In this document: positions 17,537-26,832 of the stretch, one piece after another
Position numbering within the stretch: the stretch's first letter is position 1
Layout: each line of letters starts with the position of its first letter
Source: Chryseobacterium candidae
GTDB taxonomy: Bacteria > Bacteroidota > Bacteroidia > Flavobacteriales > Weeksellaceae
Reading direction: 5' to 3'
DNA length: 64,000 nucleotides
Assembly (NCBI RefSeq): GCF_004916905.1
Contig: NZ_SDLV01000023.1
Location: forward strand, 1 to 64,000
Translations under genes and position numbers: made by a program
Notes under the pieces: generated by a model
What the model saw: the letters and a program-made list of their open reading frames with translations, nothing else
Told to the model about the DNA's origin: nothing
The model's database searches: none

Positions 17537-18463
17537 TCACCATTTAGAAACATTCAAAGCCGATAGTGGATGGGCATCTTTAAATTTTTTAAAATCTTCC
17601 TGTGTATATTCGGGGCATGCGCCTTCCTGTGATGTAATAAAAGCTCCTAGGGAAACTGCCTGTGCCATGATCTCATGAGCAGAATCTCCTTTCCCGATTC
17701 TTTTGGACAAAAATCCAGCTAAAAATGAGTCACCACTTCCAACAGTATCCCTAACTTCTACAGGTATCGTAGGATAGAGATAAAAATTATCTCCGTCTGT
17801 ATACAATGCTCCTTTGCTTCCTTTGGAAATGATGATTTCCGGAATCCCAAATTTTTCCTGCAAATACCTGATGCTGTCTTGTTCTGTCTTGTATTCTTTC
17901 TTCAAAAAATTAAGTACCAGCCGGAGTTCTGCCTTATTGAATTTTGCCAATTGGGTCTTATGCAGAAGGTCATTAATGGTCCTGATATCATAGTAAGGTG
18001 CTCTAAGGTTAATATCAAAAACATTGTAAGGGCTTATTTCAAGCATTTGAAATAATGCGTTCTTTGACTTTTCATTTCGGGTAGCCAATGTCCCAAATAC
18101 CAATGCATCTGCTGTTTCCACGGATTTTTGGTTTTCCGGGGTAACCTCGATAAAATCCCAAGCCACATTCTCTACAATATCATAGTGGGCCTCATTATTT
18201 TTATCCACAGTAGCAATAACGGTGCTTGTGGGATGTTCCTCACTCACCTGGATATCTTCCGTCGGAATTTCCCAGTTTTTAATTTTCTGCAACAGTTCAT
18301 GGCCAGGCCCGTCATTGCCCACACTACTGATCACTGATACATCTAATCCCATCTTAAAAAGATGATAAGCCACATTGAACGGGGCTCCCCCGATTCTCAT
18401 TTGGGATTCCGGAAATATGTCCCAAAGAACTTCCCCAAAACAGACTATTTTATGTTTTTTCAT
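17537..18463 (-). CDS. Fructokinase-like PfkB sugar kinase
   Basis: A 308-residue cytoplasmic kinase of the ribokinase/PfkB family. Signature 1 is at the N-terminus (FGEVLWDIFP, then MRIGGAPFNVAYHLFKMGLD). Signature 2 is near residue 245 (VRDTVGSGDSFLAGFLSKR), with the catalytic aspartate in GSGDSF. It ends a four-gene minus-strand cluster behind mannitol dehydrogenase and a sugar transporter. The natural reading is that mannitol is oxidised to fructose and this enzyme makes fructose 6-phosphate. The substrate is inferred from context. Confidence 0.85.
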   Translation of the reverse strand: MKKHKIVCFGEVLWDIFPESQMRIGGAPFNVAYHLFKMGLDVSVISSVGNDGPGHELLQKIKNWEIPTEDIQVSEEHPTSTVIATVDKNNEAHYDIVENVAWDFIEVTPENQKSVETADALVFGTLATRNEKSKNALFQMLEISPYNVFDINLRAPYYDIRTINDLLHKTQLAKFNKAELRLVLNFLKKEYKTEQDSIRYLQEKFGIPEIIISKGSKGALYTDGDNFYLYPTIPVEVRDTVGSGDSFLAGFLSKRIGKGDSAHEIMAQAVSLGAFITSQEGACPEYTQEDFKKFKDAHPLSALNVSKW

Positions 18464-18563
18464 TTCTATTATTTATTTAATTATATATTGACAATACTTG
18501 AAGACCCAACAAAGCCGGGAAAAAGACTAGTAGCTGAGGTCGCATTTTCTCTCTGATATTATT

Positions 18564-19295
18564 TTAAAAAGAATAGGCCTGCACCGAAAATTGCAGAAAT
18601 GCATTATTGTTCACTGGATTCCACATTCCCCATATTCCGATAGGGATCTTGTATCCCTCGATGGTAAAGCTTTTCGAAATGATAAGGCTTATTTCATTGA
18701 ATCCGGCGTCTTTTGCAAAGAAATTATTCTTTTCACCTCGATTGTTCAGAGCGAAACCATAGCCTATTCTTCCCCGTACTTCCAGATTTTCCTTTTTATA
18801 TACAGGATATTCACCGAAAACAAAAGAAGAATACTTATTCCCTGTATTTTTACTGTTTCTGTCCCTTCCAAAAACAACGGTATTCCAGCTAAGAATAAGA
18901 GGAAACTGATCACTGATGGTATAGTAAGACCTCAGATCCCAGAATCTTCCGGTTTCTGCTGCAGAATAATTAAAGAACTCTTTGTTATTGTATAGTGCAT
19001 CAGGCGAGAAATTGTAGATATCCCACAGTTCCAGTACCAGATGTTTATTTTTGTAACCTATATAATTATTGAATTCCTTATAAGAGCCATCTGCATTACC
19101 TCCTGCCCAAAAGCCTCCGTAGAAATTTTCAAAGTCCAGATGAACATCTCCGGTATAGATCAATCCCGCAGAAACTTCTAATCCTCTCCAAAGATGGCTG
19201 TTCCTGAGCTGCAATGCGGAATGTATTTCCTGCGCACTCAATGACATGCTTCCAACAATTATTGAAAAAGCAAGCAGCAATTTATATTTTATCAT
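18564..19295 (-). CDS. Outer-membrane beta-barrel-like protein of the mannitol cluster
   Basis: A 243-residue exported protein with signal peptide MIKYKLLLAFSIIVGSMSLS and AQEIHSALQLRNSHLWRGLE. The mature part alternates short aromatic-rich beta strands with turns (YGGFWAGGNADGSYKEFNNY, VRGRIGYGFALNNRGEKNNF) and ends with phenylalanine in FSVQAYSF, as in outer-membrane barrels. It sits between the sugar MFS transporter (20 bases upstream) and the fructokinase (100 bases downstream), so it probably serves the same pathway, perhaps as a small porin for polyols. This is inference; I do not recognise a named family. Confidence 0.7.
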   Translation of the reverse strand: MIKYKLLLAFSIIVGSMSLSAQEIHSALQLRNSHLWRGLEVSAGLIYTGDVHLDFENFYGGFWAGGNADGSYKEFNNYIGYKNKHLVLELWDIYNFSPDALYNNKEFFNYSAAETGRFWDLRSYYTISDQFPLILSWNTVVFGRDRNSKNTGNKYSSFVFGEYPVYKKENLEVRGRIGYGFALNNRGEKNNFFAKDAGFNEISLIISKSFTIEGYKIPIGIWGMWNPVNNNAFLQFSVQAYSF

Positions 19296-19315
19296 GATCT
19301 GTTTTTTTATAAATA

Positions 19316-20659
19316 TCAGATAAGATCCTTTTCTCGTACTTTAGACCCAAATAAAGCATATCCAAGCATCAGTAATTCACAGATTACGGTAAGAGACCAT
19401 GTCCATCTCCATGATCCGAAAATATCTGCCAAACCTCCCTGAATAAGGGTGAAAATAGCTCCCCCAAATACAGCAGAAATAAATATTCCGGAAGCTTTTG
19501 AGGTATATTTGTTTAATCCTTTTATGGAAAGTGAATAAATACAGCTCCACATAGAGGAATGCAGTAAACCTATAGCCACCAGAAACCAAAGATTTTGTGT
19601 AATCATAGAAACCAGGGCAAGTATAGCAGCCAAAATCGTTGTGACAATCAACTGTGTCCTTGCTGATATTTTGTTAAAAAAACTGGATATTGATCTTCCT
19701 ACAAGAAATCCTCCCCAATAGAGGGTAGATAATAAAGCATGGATTCCAAAATCTACTCCGCCGATAATAATATCTGTTTTCCCAAAGAAATTGATGGGAT
19801 GCCCTGAATCCATCAGCTCAAAAGCATAGAGATTAATATTAGCACCTATCGCAACCTCTGTTCCTACGTAAAAAAATATGGCACCTACCCCTAAAACAAA
19901 GTGCCTGAAAGACCAGATGCTCCTTTCCAGCTTCTCCCCATCTACAGCTCTGGTATTCGCAATATCCGGCAGATGAAGTCTTTTAGTAACCAAAATAATA
20001 ATCAGGATGCACAGGATGAGCATAGAAAGTGGAAACAATAATTGTTTGATCTCTATATTTTCAATGGAAATACCACTAAACATCACTACTGTAACAAAGA
20101 AAGGTGCTGACGTGGTTCCTATAGAATTGATTGCTGTCAAAATATTCAGCCGCTGTACTGGCTGAGTGCCTTTCATCTCATAAGATGCAGCATAAGGGTT
20201 GACCACTACCTGGATAACTGCTGCTGATGTTCCCATCAAATAAGACCCAATGATAAAAATGATAAAGCCCAACGGAATAATGGCATCCCTGATGCTGAAT
20301 TTCAAATCTGGATATTGAGTTCCCATCCAAGATGAGCACAGATACATAAACAGCCCCGAGATCATAAAAAGAAGTCCCCGTAAAATTGTGTTTTTGTATC
20401 CGTAAGCATTGACCCATTTACTTCCCAAAGTCCCGTTCAGCAGGTAACCCAAAAAGAAGAAAAAGGTGGTAAGTGTCGTCAATGTGTTTCTAAGACTGCC
20501 AGCATGGCTGAGAAATGTAAATTTTAAGGGGGCCTGCAGCTGTTCGTTTACGGTAGTCAAAAATCCGACAATGAAATAAATGAATGTAATAATTGCAAAT
20601 GGAAGAACAGCGTGATTATGCTTTCCTCCTGATGGCTGTATATCTGGTTGTATAATCAT
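19316..20659 (-). CDS. MFS sugar/polyol transporter, FucP-like
   Basis: A 447-residue inner-membrane protein with about 12 hydrophobic spans. The N-terminus (VLPFAIITFIYFIVGFLTTV, then NEQLQAPLKFTF) matches the FucP/GlcP group of sugar:proton symporters, where FF.WG or similar openings and a conserved N..LI.P region occur. Other spans include LGFIIFIIGSYLMGTSAA and VVNPYAASYE. Its start overlaps the mannitol dehydrogenase stop by four bases (ATGA), so the two are translationally coupled. This supports uptake of mannitol or a related polyol. Substrate is inferred. Confidence 0.85.
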   Translation of the reverse strand: MIIQPDIQPSGGKHNHAVLPFAIITFIYFIVGFLTTVNEQLQAPLKFTFLSHAGSLRNTLTTLTTFFFFLGYLLNGTLGSKWVNAYGYKNTILRGLLFMISGLFMYLCSSWMGTQYPDLKFSIRDAIIPLGFIIFIIGSYLMGTSAAVIQVVVNPYAASYEMKGTQPVQRLNILTAINSIGTTSAPFFVTVVMFSGISIENIEIKQLLFPLSMLILCILIIILVTKRLHLPDIANTRAVDGEKLERSIWSFRHFVLGVGAIFFYVGTEVAIGANINLYAFELMDSGHPINFFGKTDIIIGGVDFGIHALLSTLYWGGFLVGRSISSFFNKISARTQLIVTTILAAILALVSMITQNLWFLVAIGLLHSSMWSCIYSLSIKGLNKYTSKASGIFISAVFGGAIFTLIQGGLADIFGSWRWTWSLTVICELLMLGYALFGSKVREKDLI

Positions 20660-22101
20660 GGTAATTTATTTAGAATTGATTGTAAAACAGGACTGGTTCC
20701 CTGATTCTTAATTTCATCTGCAAACCGCGCGTATAGCTTCACAAATTTATCCGAAGACCTTAGTCCAGTACTCTTAAAAGATGACAGTTCTAAAAAGTCT
20801 AACGGTTCAACGCTTAAGATCAGTTGCTCATCATCCGGAGTCAGCCAAGGCTCAGAAACCTCATAAGAATTCCCTTTGTCATCCTTTTTGTATTTGAGAT
20901 AATGCCTGTAGGCAGCGATAAGAAAAGCAAGTCTTGTAAGGTCTGCATCGGCTTTAATCATTTTGTCCAGATTTGGCGTGATATACACCGGAAATTTTGA
21001 GATCCCGTCAAAACACAACCTTGCCACCTGATCGCTCACACTTTGATTAGAGAATCTTTCGAGAAGCGTTTTTTTGTATTCTTCCAGGTTTGTATTTTTA
21101 GGAACAGGAACAAAAGGGGTGATATCAATATCCATAAAATCACGAACAAACTTTTTGAGATTCTGGTTTTCCATGGCTTGGTCCACTTTACGGTATCCCA
21201 TAAGAAAAGAAGGGTAAGAGAGCAGGGTGTGTGAAGCATTTAAAAGGCTCAGTTTCATATTCTCAAAAGCTGTCACATCATCTGTAAATTCCACTCCAAC
21301 TCTTTCCCATTCAGGTCTTCCGGCAATAAAGTCATCCTCTATTACCCATTGTATGAAATCTTCACAGTAAACAGGAGCCAGGTCCGCAATTCCGCTGGAG
21401 CTGTTCAGTCTGGTAATATCTTCAGAAGTTGTGGACGGAGTAATGCGGTCTACCATACTGTTGGGAAAGGTAACATGGTTTTTTACCCATTCTGCAAGAT
21501 CTTTGTCCCAGGCTTGTATAAATTCGGTAAAAGCTTGCTTAGACGTGTTACCATTATGCTGTAGATTATCACAGGAAAGAATCGTAACGCCTCCGTTATT
21601 CCTCATTTTCCTCCTGCTCAGACCTTCTGCGATGAATCCGAAAACAGTGGAAGGATTTTCAGTATTGCGCAGATCCTCCTGAATTTTTTTATCTGCTAAC
21701 AAAAATTTGCCTGTTTCCTTATCAAGATTATATCCTCCTTCCGTAATCGTTAAGGTGATTATTTTAACATTGCTGTCTGCAATTTTTTCTTTCACCGCTT
21801 CCGGATCTTCAATCCCCCAGATGAGTTCATTTAATGATCCTATTTTGTAGACTTGATTTGTTTCATTTCTTCCACATACTGTAAGTGTATAATCAAGATT
21901 CTGAGCTTTAAGGTCATTGATAATCTTTTCATCGGAAGGCAATAGGCATACTCCACAGATTCCCCATTGCTGCTGGTCTTCAAATTCCAATAATTTATTG
22001 GTGTAAAACTGCTGATGAGCTCTATGGAAATTTCCTACACCAATGTGTAAAATTCCCGTCTTTATCTTTTGAGGATCATAATGATAAGAAATGGTATTCA
22101 T
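20656..22101 (-). CDS. Mannitol 2-dehydrogenase family oxidoreductase
   Basis: A 481-residue NAD-dependent polyol dehydrogenase of the long-chain family, oxidising mannitol (or a related hexitol/hexonate) to the ketose. The Rossmann N-terminus reads GILHIGVGNFHRAHQQFYTN, the loop TITEGGYNLD follows, and the catalytic block is KLSLLNASHTLLSYPSFLMG (about residue 283) with the conserved K....N..H. Length is typical of mannitol 2-dehydrogenases. It is first in a four-gene cluster and is divergent from a LacI-type regulator, with twin operators between. Mannonate or arabitol specificity cannot be excluded, but the fructokinase neighbour favours mannitol. Confidence 0.88.
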   Translation of the reverse strand: MNTISYHYDPQKIKTGILHIGVGNFHRAHQQFYTNKLLEFEDQQQWGICGVCLLPSDEKIINDLKAQNLDYTLTVCGRNETNQVYKIGSLNELIWGIEDPEAVKEKIADSNVKIITLTITEGGYNLDKETGKFLLADKKIQEDLRNTENPSTVFGFIAEGLSRRKMRNNGGVTILSCDNLQHNGNTSKQAFTEFIQAWDKDLAEWVKNHVTFPNSMVDRITPSTTSEDITRLNSSSGIADLAPVYCEDFIQWVIEDDFIAGRPEWERVGVEFTDDVTAFENMKLSLLNASHTLLSYPSFLMGYRKVDQAMENQNLKKFVRDFMDIDITPFVPVPKNTNLEEYKKTLLERFSNQSVSDQVARLCFDGISKFPVYITPNLDKMIKADADLTRLAFLIAAYRHYLKYKKDDKGNSYEVSEPWLTPDDEQLILSVEPLDFLELSSFKSTGLRSSDKFVKLYARFADEIKNQGTSPVLQSILNKLP

Positions 22102-22184
22102 AGGTAAATTCTTAGTAAATTAGTGAATGGGTTAAAACTATATTAACAATCTGTTCACATTTCATTTTTTTTATAAAATTTCTA

Positions 22185-22200
22185 TTGGGAACGTTCTCAA
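22185..22200. promoter_or_regulatory. LacI-type operator 1
   Basis: TTGGGAACGTTCTCAA is a 16-base near-palindrome with a central CG, the form bound by LacI/GalR-family dimers. It lies between the divergent mannitol operon and the lacI-type gene, 61 bases before the latter's start. Confidence 0.7.
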
Positions 22201-22204
22201 AATT

Positions 22205-22220
22205 CCGGGCACGTTCCCAA
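22205..22220. promoter_or_regulatory. LacI-type operator 2
   Basis: CCGGGCACGTTCCCAA is a second imperfect palindrome with the same ACGTTC core. Its centre is 20 bases from that of operator 1, about two helical turns, so two dimers would sit on the same DNA face. Confidence 0.6.
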
Positions 22221-22261
22221 TTGCCGATTTTTTTTATTAATTTTAACAAAAACATAGTCCC

Positions 22262-23269
22262 ATGAAGCGAGCAACCATTAAAGATTTGTCAAAATTTTTG
22301 TCATTATCTACCTCTACCATCTCCCGGGCACTGCTTAATGATAAAAATGTAAATTTTGAAACGCGTCAACGGGTACTGGATGCTGCAGATCAGTTAGGAT
22401 ATAAACCTAATCTGACTGCTCTGAATTTAAAGTCCGGAAAATCAAAGACAATAGGGATTGTGGTCCCCGAGATGGTGACTCCTTTTTCGGCAAAGGTGCT
22501 TGAAGGGATTCAGAATGTGCTATATCCTTTAGGTTACAGACTTGTGATCACCCAATGTGATGAGAATCCGCTAATCGAAAGGGAAAACCTGGAACTTCTG
22601 GAAGGATTTGATGTAGACGGGATCATTATCAATGTATGTCATGAAACCTTTAATAATGATATATACAGGCGTATAATGGGACAGGGAATTCCTTTGGTTT
22701 TTTTCGACAGAATTCCCGATAAAGCTCTGGATGTTTCAAAGGTAATTGTGGATGATTATATTAAAACATCTCTAATGGTGGAGCATCTCGTTGAAACCGG
22801 TAGAAAAAGAATAGCGTATATCATGGGACCGCCAACAATCAGAAATGTCAGAGAACGATTTAACGGATATAAGCGTATTGTGGATAAATACGGTATCTTT
22901 GATAAGCGTCTGATTACCCAAACGGAAGGAATGACTTTTAATGATGGGAGAAATGCGATACAGCAGTTATTAGATAAAAAGGTAGAGTTTGACAGTGTCT
23001 TTGCATTCAGTGATACCCTTGCAATTGGAGCTATGAATTTTCTTCTTGAAAAGAGTCTAAGAATTCCCGGTGACGTAGCCGTTGCAAGTTTTTCAGGAAC
23101 TGAATTATCTACGATGGTTTATCCTCAACTGACCAGTGTGCAGCAACCCTTAACAAAAATGGGTGAAATTGCAGCAGAACTAATCTTAGAAAAAATAAAA
23201 GATAATTCTACACCAAGCAAAACTGTTTCACTGGATGCATTATTGGTATTCAGAACATCAACTTTGTAA
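22262..23269 (+). CDS. LacI-family transcriptional regulator of the mannitol cluster
   Basis: A 335-residue repressor-type protein. Residues 3 to 50 are the LacI helix-turn-helix and hinge (ATIKDLSKFLSLSTSTISRA, then AADQLGYKPNLTALNLKSGK). Residues 60 to 335 are a periplasmic-binding-protein-like sensor (IGIVVPEMVTPFSAKVLEGI, then PQLTSVQQPLTKMGEIAAEL). It is divergent from the mannitol dehydrogenase operon and two LacI-type palindromes lie 40 to 80 bases upstream, so it very probably represses that operon and itself until an inducer binds. Confidence 0.92.
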   Translation: MKRATIKDLSKFLSLSTSTISRALLNDKNVNFETRQRVLDAADQLGYKPNLTALNLKSGKSKTIGIVVPEMVTPFSAKVLEGIQNVLYPLGYRLVITQCDENPLIERENLELLEGFDVDGIIINVCHETFNNDIYRRIMGQGIPLVFFDRIPDKALDVSKVIVDDYIKTSLMVEHLVETGRKRIAYIMGPPTIRNVRERFNGYKRIVDKYGIFDKRLITQTEGMTFNDGRNAIQQLLDKKVEFDSVFAFSDTLAIGAMNFLLEKSLRIPGDVAVASFSGTELSTMVYPQLTSVQQPLTKMGEIAAELILEKIKDNSTPSKTVSLDALLVFRTSTL

Positions 23270-23503
23270 AAAATACCAGGTAAAAACATACTTACATGTA
23301 CCGCAAATCAGCTTTACTACATATAACAATCTCTATTACTTGCAGACAACCAACACCTTATATTTTTAGTTTCATATATAAAAATGTATGATTGTCCATA
23401 AGAGTTCAATCAAAAAAATGAAAGCTGCCCCCTGCACAAATGCCCAATCGATGAACTTCAACCCGACTTTGAACATTGCTTTGTTAGCAGTTCGTTGTTT
23501 ATA
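23270..23503. other. Intergenic region
   Basis: No gene or clear signal seen between the LacI stop and the release-factor-like remnant at 23504. Confidence 0.5.
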
Positions 23504-23662
23504 TCACACCATATACTCCTGAATTAGCTCCTGATATTGTCTATATGAAATAACTTCATCATTTGCGTTATCCGGGTGTGTACGATGCGTATTTAATGAA
23601 ATGCTTACGCAAGGGGTATTTTTTTCCGTTGTTAATCTTTGTAGCAGTTCTTTTAATGCTAT
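23504..23662 (-). pseudogene. N-terminal remnant of a release-factor-like (baeRF-type) protein
   Basis: The minus strand reads ALKELLQRLTTEKNTPCVSI followed by SLNTHRTHPDN and then unrelated residues before a TGA at 23504..23506. This start matches what I recall of a family of bacterial eRF1-like proteins that normally exceed 350 residues. The start codon position is now ATA, and everything after about 40 residues is lost. A decayed fragment is the simplest reading. Family assignment is from memory and moderately sure. Confidence 0.45.
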
Positions 23663-23663
23663 G

Positions 23664-23858
23664 TTATTTTTTTCTGTTAAATGATTTTGCGGTGTAAAAT
23701 CCTATGAAGAATACAATAGCGATAAGTATTACCAACGGTAACTCAAAACTAAATACTGTAAATTTTACTTTGACATTTTCAAGGTTTTGACCAATAAAAA
23801 CCAAAAGTAAAATCAATAAAGCGATATCGATAACTTGACGGATAGAAATGTTTTTCAT
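23664..23858 (-). CDS. LapA-domain small membrane protein
   Basis: A 64-residue inner-membrane protein with two hydrophobic spans (VIDIALLILLLVFIGQNLEN and LPLVILIAIVFFIGFYTAK) joined by VKVKFTVFSFE and ending in a basic tail SFNRKK. The F.GQN...V.V.F..F....PL pattern is that of LapA/DUF1049 proteins, which take part in lipopolysaccharide assembly in enterobacteria. The role in Flavobacteriia is not established. It stands alone and its stop overlaps the release-factor-like remnant. Confidence 0.75.
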   Translation of the reverse strand: MKNISIRQVIDIALLILLLVFIGQNLENVKVKFTVFSFELPLVILIAIVFFIGFYTAKSFNRKK

Positions 23859-24008
23859 CAGTATTATTTTTTAAAGTTCAGTCATTCTTTTCGGGTACTA
23901 TATATGATAGATTTGCTTCTCGGGAAAAAACTACCATTTATAGTATCCATAGGTTATATCTGACGTTTTCATAATCACATTGAAACTTGCCAATCGTTTT
24001 ATACTTAT

Positions 24009-25115
24009 CTATTTTCCCAATTGAAAAACAGCAATAGGTGACATTCGGTTTTTGTTCAGCGACAGCCGTTTACCATCTGCGCTTACCGTAAAATTATTTA
24101 CGTTTTGTATTTGTTTGGAATATTCGATTTCGTTTATTTGTCCATTTTTGCAGGCCATTCTTGTACTTGCCAGCGCATTGATTTTCAACGCATAGATATT
24201 TTCCATTTCATACGTTGACCTCATCAGGTTGCAACCCACCTTTGTTTCTACACGTTTGTCTTTAGTATGAAAAATGATGTAGTAATCTTTTCCATCAGCC
24301 ATAACAGTCTTACCCATAAACTCTACCAATGTCCATCTCTTATCTGTAATAGTTTCATTATTTGGCAACTGACCGGTGTTGCTGTTTTGTCCGCTGTTTT
24401 TGGTAATACTGATTATTTTTTGTTCTGTTTTTACAACAGGTTGAGTGGTGTCATACACAAAATCAAGATTAATGGTAACTATGTCTCCTTTGTTCAAACT
24501 CTTTATGGCAGCTACATAAGGTTTATTCAAATCTTTTTTGTAATAGTCACTGATCAGTACAGCATATTCTTTCAGCTTTTCTGTGCCGGCTTTACCATTG
24601 ATCAAATGATTTTTGTAATCTATAATGCTAAACTTGGCCAAGTTGCCGGATTCGCCACATCTGTCAGGGCACAAAGCAGTACGCCCCATACATTGGTGAA
24701 AATCTGTGCCATTATAACGGGCTGTAAAAAGGTGCGATGAAGTAAATGGTTTTTTACTTAATTGATTGTTAGAAAGCGTAGGTAACATCTTTTTTTTGCT
24801 TAGTTCTTTCACCAGGGTTATTTTGACACTGGAGGCATCTGCCTGAGGATCTTCTACTTTTTCTTCTTTGATCACGAGTTCATATTCATAGCCCTCCTGG
24901 TAATTAAAACCTTCTATATGATCATAAAAATAACCCCAATACTTTTGGTCTTCCGACCATTTTACCTGCATACAGCGCGTCATTCCGGCTCCGGCATCAC
25001 AAGGTTTGGTTTCAGCCCCGATCAAGATTGTTTTTTCTTTGAATTTTTGAGTTGCATTACAAGCTAATAGCGTTAAGGATAAGATGCAGGTTGTAATTAA
25101 AGATTTGTAATTCAT
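24009..25115 (-). CDS. Lipoprotein with DUF4377 and META domains
   Basis: A 368-residue probable lipoprotein: signal NYKSLITTCILSLTLLAC with the lipobox cysteine at residue 19. A DUF4377-like domain follows (AETKPCDAGAGMTRCMQVKW, then FYDHIEGFNYQEGYEYELVI), and a HslJ/META-type domain occupies about residues 260 to 368 (DKRWTLVEFMGK, VGCNLMRSTYEM, ALASTRMACKNG). META domains occur in heat-shock or envelope-stress lipoproteins; no enzymatic role is known. The middle segment includes a cysteine-rich stretch (FHQCMGRTALCPDRCGESG). The gene stands alone. Confidence 0.75.
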   Translation of the reverse strand: MNYKSLITTCILSLTLLACNATQKFKEKTILIGAETKPCDAGAGMTRCMQVKWSEDQKYWGYFYDHIEGFNYQEGYEYELVIKEEKVEDPQADASSVKITLVKELSKKKMLPTLSNNQLSKKPFTSSHLFTARYNGTDFHQCMGRTALCPDRCGESGNLAKFSIIDYKNHLINGKAGTEKLKEYAVLISDYYKKDLNKPYVAAIKSLNKGDIVTINLDFVYDTTQPVVKTEQKIISITKNSGQNSNTGQLPNNETITDKRWTLVEFMGKTVMADGKDYYIIFHTKDKRVETKVGCNLMRSTYEMENIYALKINALASTRMACKNGQINEIEYSKQIQNVNNFTVSADGKRLSLNKNRMSPIAVFQLGK

Positions 25116-25526
25116 TCGTAATTGATTAGAAAAACTGACTCTCTGCAGTCGGTTTCAAATTATTATGTAAATGTGTTTTTATGTTTATTAATGTAAGTGT
25201 ATGATAGGGTTTTTGATCCTATCCTGGATTTCTCAACGGTATGTAAAAATATGTTCTTCATTGTTCATCATCGTTTTTTTGAGCAATGTTTCAAATTCTC
25301 TGGCACAGAGGACAGATCAGTCAGTCCATAAAAAGCGGGATGCCAACATCCCGCCCAACTTAAAAATTGTATAATTTGAATCTCTAGAATTCATGGTTAA
25401 AATTATAAACAATAATAATTTATGGATATCTGTAAAATCTACACTGTTATATTCTTAACTCTTAGCGAAGAGTTGAACAACTTATACTTATGAATTAAGC
25501 AACTCTTAAGCGCGCCCGCTCTGATG
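25116..25526. other. Intergenic region
   Basis: About 410 bases with no gene or clear element seen. Confidence 0.5.
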
Positions 25527-25825
25527 CTATTTAGATCTCCTGAATGCAACGGCCTTCAGAGCAGTGTTGATACGTTGCTCGGCCCGGTAGTTCACTCTGA
25601 CCTCACGATCTTTTCATTGGACAGGCTTCCCTAAATCACATTATACAGTGCAATGGCAACTCCTCTGATATCAGCTTCGGACAATGCAGAGAATTTTTCT
25701 ATCTGTTTACAGAGATCTTCTACTGTGATCTCATCGTCATTGATGGCTACCGCATACCATTTCTTTTTTACATCGTCTGTCACACCAGGCTGGACTCTCT
25801 GGATCAGATTGTACTTGATAGACAT
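25527..25825 (-). pseudogene. Internally deleted HU-like DNA-binding protein
   Basis: The first 64 codons read SIKYNLIQRVQPGVTDDVKK and WYAVAINDDEITVEDLC, then FSALSEADIRGVAIALYNVI, the start of the Bacteroidetes HU-related DNA-binding family. A stop follows at once. Beyond it the DNA still encodes SLSNEKIVRSE and, in another frame, VNYRAEQRINTALKAVAFRR with a final stop at 25527, which is the C-terminus of the same family. About 40 residues of the middle are gone. It could still make a 64-residue fragment, but I infer a pseudogene. Confidence 0.65.
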
Positions 25826-26031
25826 AATATTGTATTCATCAATTTATGTTTACAAAGCTAAGAGCAATTCTAAAAGGAATAAATAGTAGAAATCTGTCAT
25901 TTTATTATCTGTTATAATTAGGTTACTTTGTTTCAGTCGGAAAGACTGCTGGTTATTGGTCTTCTCTGTTTTTTATTCTTTCACTTGATTATTGAGGTTG
26001 CAGGAGTGGGCAGATAATATACTTACAAAAA

Positions 26032-26832
26032 ATGAAAAGACTGAATCACATTGACACAGATGCCTTTATCCGTTTTTTCAAAATAGACGGAGAAGAGCCC
26101 GCTACGGATTACCTCAGCTATTTTTCCGGTTTTATAGAAAGGATAGAGGATTTTGCGATAGCGCCGTTTTGCTGGGCAGTGTCAAACCATTACACGCTTA
26201 GGCTGGAACATGTGAGCCATAACATTGATGAGTTTACGCCCTATTCCAAAGAAGAATGGCTCACCCGGGATGCTGCTTACTTTTCTGAGCTTTACCATCC
26301 CGATGACCGGGCCTTTATCCGGTCGGCCATCCATTTTATGACCGACATTTATCTTGGGGAAGGAGAATTGGCCAGAGAAGGCATCAGGTTTAGTATTTAT
26401 GTGAGGATGATAAGCCGGAACAATATCTACCGCTGGGTGCTGATGCAGTTTGCACAGCAGTTCATCAGCTTGGCAAAAAATCTGGAAAGTGTCCTGTTTG
26501 TGGTCTATGATATGGATGGGCTTCAGGACAGGGATGTCCCGTTGCTGTCTATGGTAGACCATACTAATGGAAAATCGACCCATTATATCTATGAAGAACA
26601 GCAAATAAAACAGCAGCATACCAGCCCGGTTATTCTCACGCGTCGTGAGAAGGAGGTACTGGCGCTGATATTCAAAGGCTTCACTACACCACAGATCGCA
26701 GAAAAGCTTTTTATCTCATACCATACGGTAGAAAATCACAAACGCAACCTTAGGCAGAAGACCAATACCAAAACCACCGGTGAGCTGGTGGCCTATACGA
26801 TAAAGCACCTGGGTGCTGAGCTGGGATCCTAG
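26032..26832 (+). CDS. LuxR-type transcriptional regulator with PAS-like N-terminus
   Basis: A 266-residue full-length paralogue of 16584..17381. The C-terminal helix-turn-helix reads LTRREKEVLALIFKGFTTPQ, then IAEKLFISYHTVENHKRNLR. The N-terminal sensor has matching blocks (HNIDEFTPYSKEEWLTRDA, YHPDDRAFIRSAI, RMISRNNIYRWVLMQFAQQ). Base composition is visibly richer in G+C than that of the paralogue and of the neighbours. It is convergent with the large T9SS gene at 27129, and a terminator hairpin lies between them. Target unknown. Confidence 0.87.
   Translation: MKRLNHIDTDAFIRFFKIDGEEPATDYLSYFSGFIERIEDFAIAPFCWAVSNHYTLRLEHVSHNIDEFTPYSKEEWLTRDAAYFSELYHPDDRAFIRSAIHFMTDIYLGEGELAREGIRFSIYVRMISRNNIYRWVLMQFAQQFISLAKNLESVLFVVYDMDGLQDRDVPLLSMVDHTNGKSTHYIYEEQQIKQQHTSPVILTRREKEVLALIFKGFTTPQIAEKLFISYHTVENHKRNLRQKTNTKTTGELVAYTIKHLGAELGS

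Noticed and set aside
24267..24740. A 157-codon plus-strand frame
   Set aside because: Antisense to the DUF4377/META lipoprotein; no features of its own.
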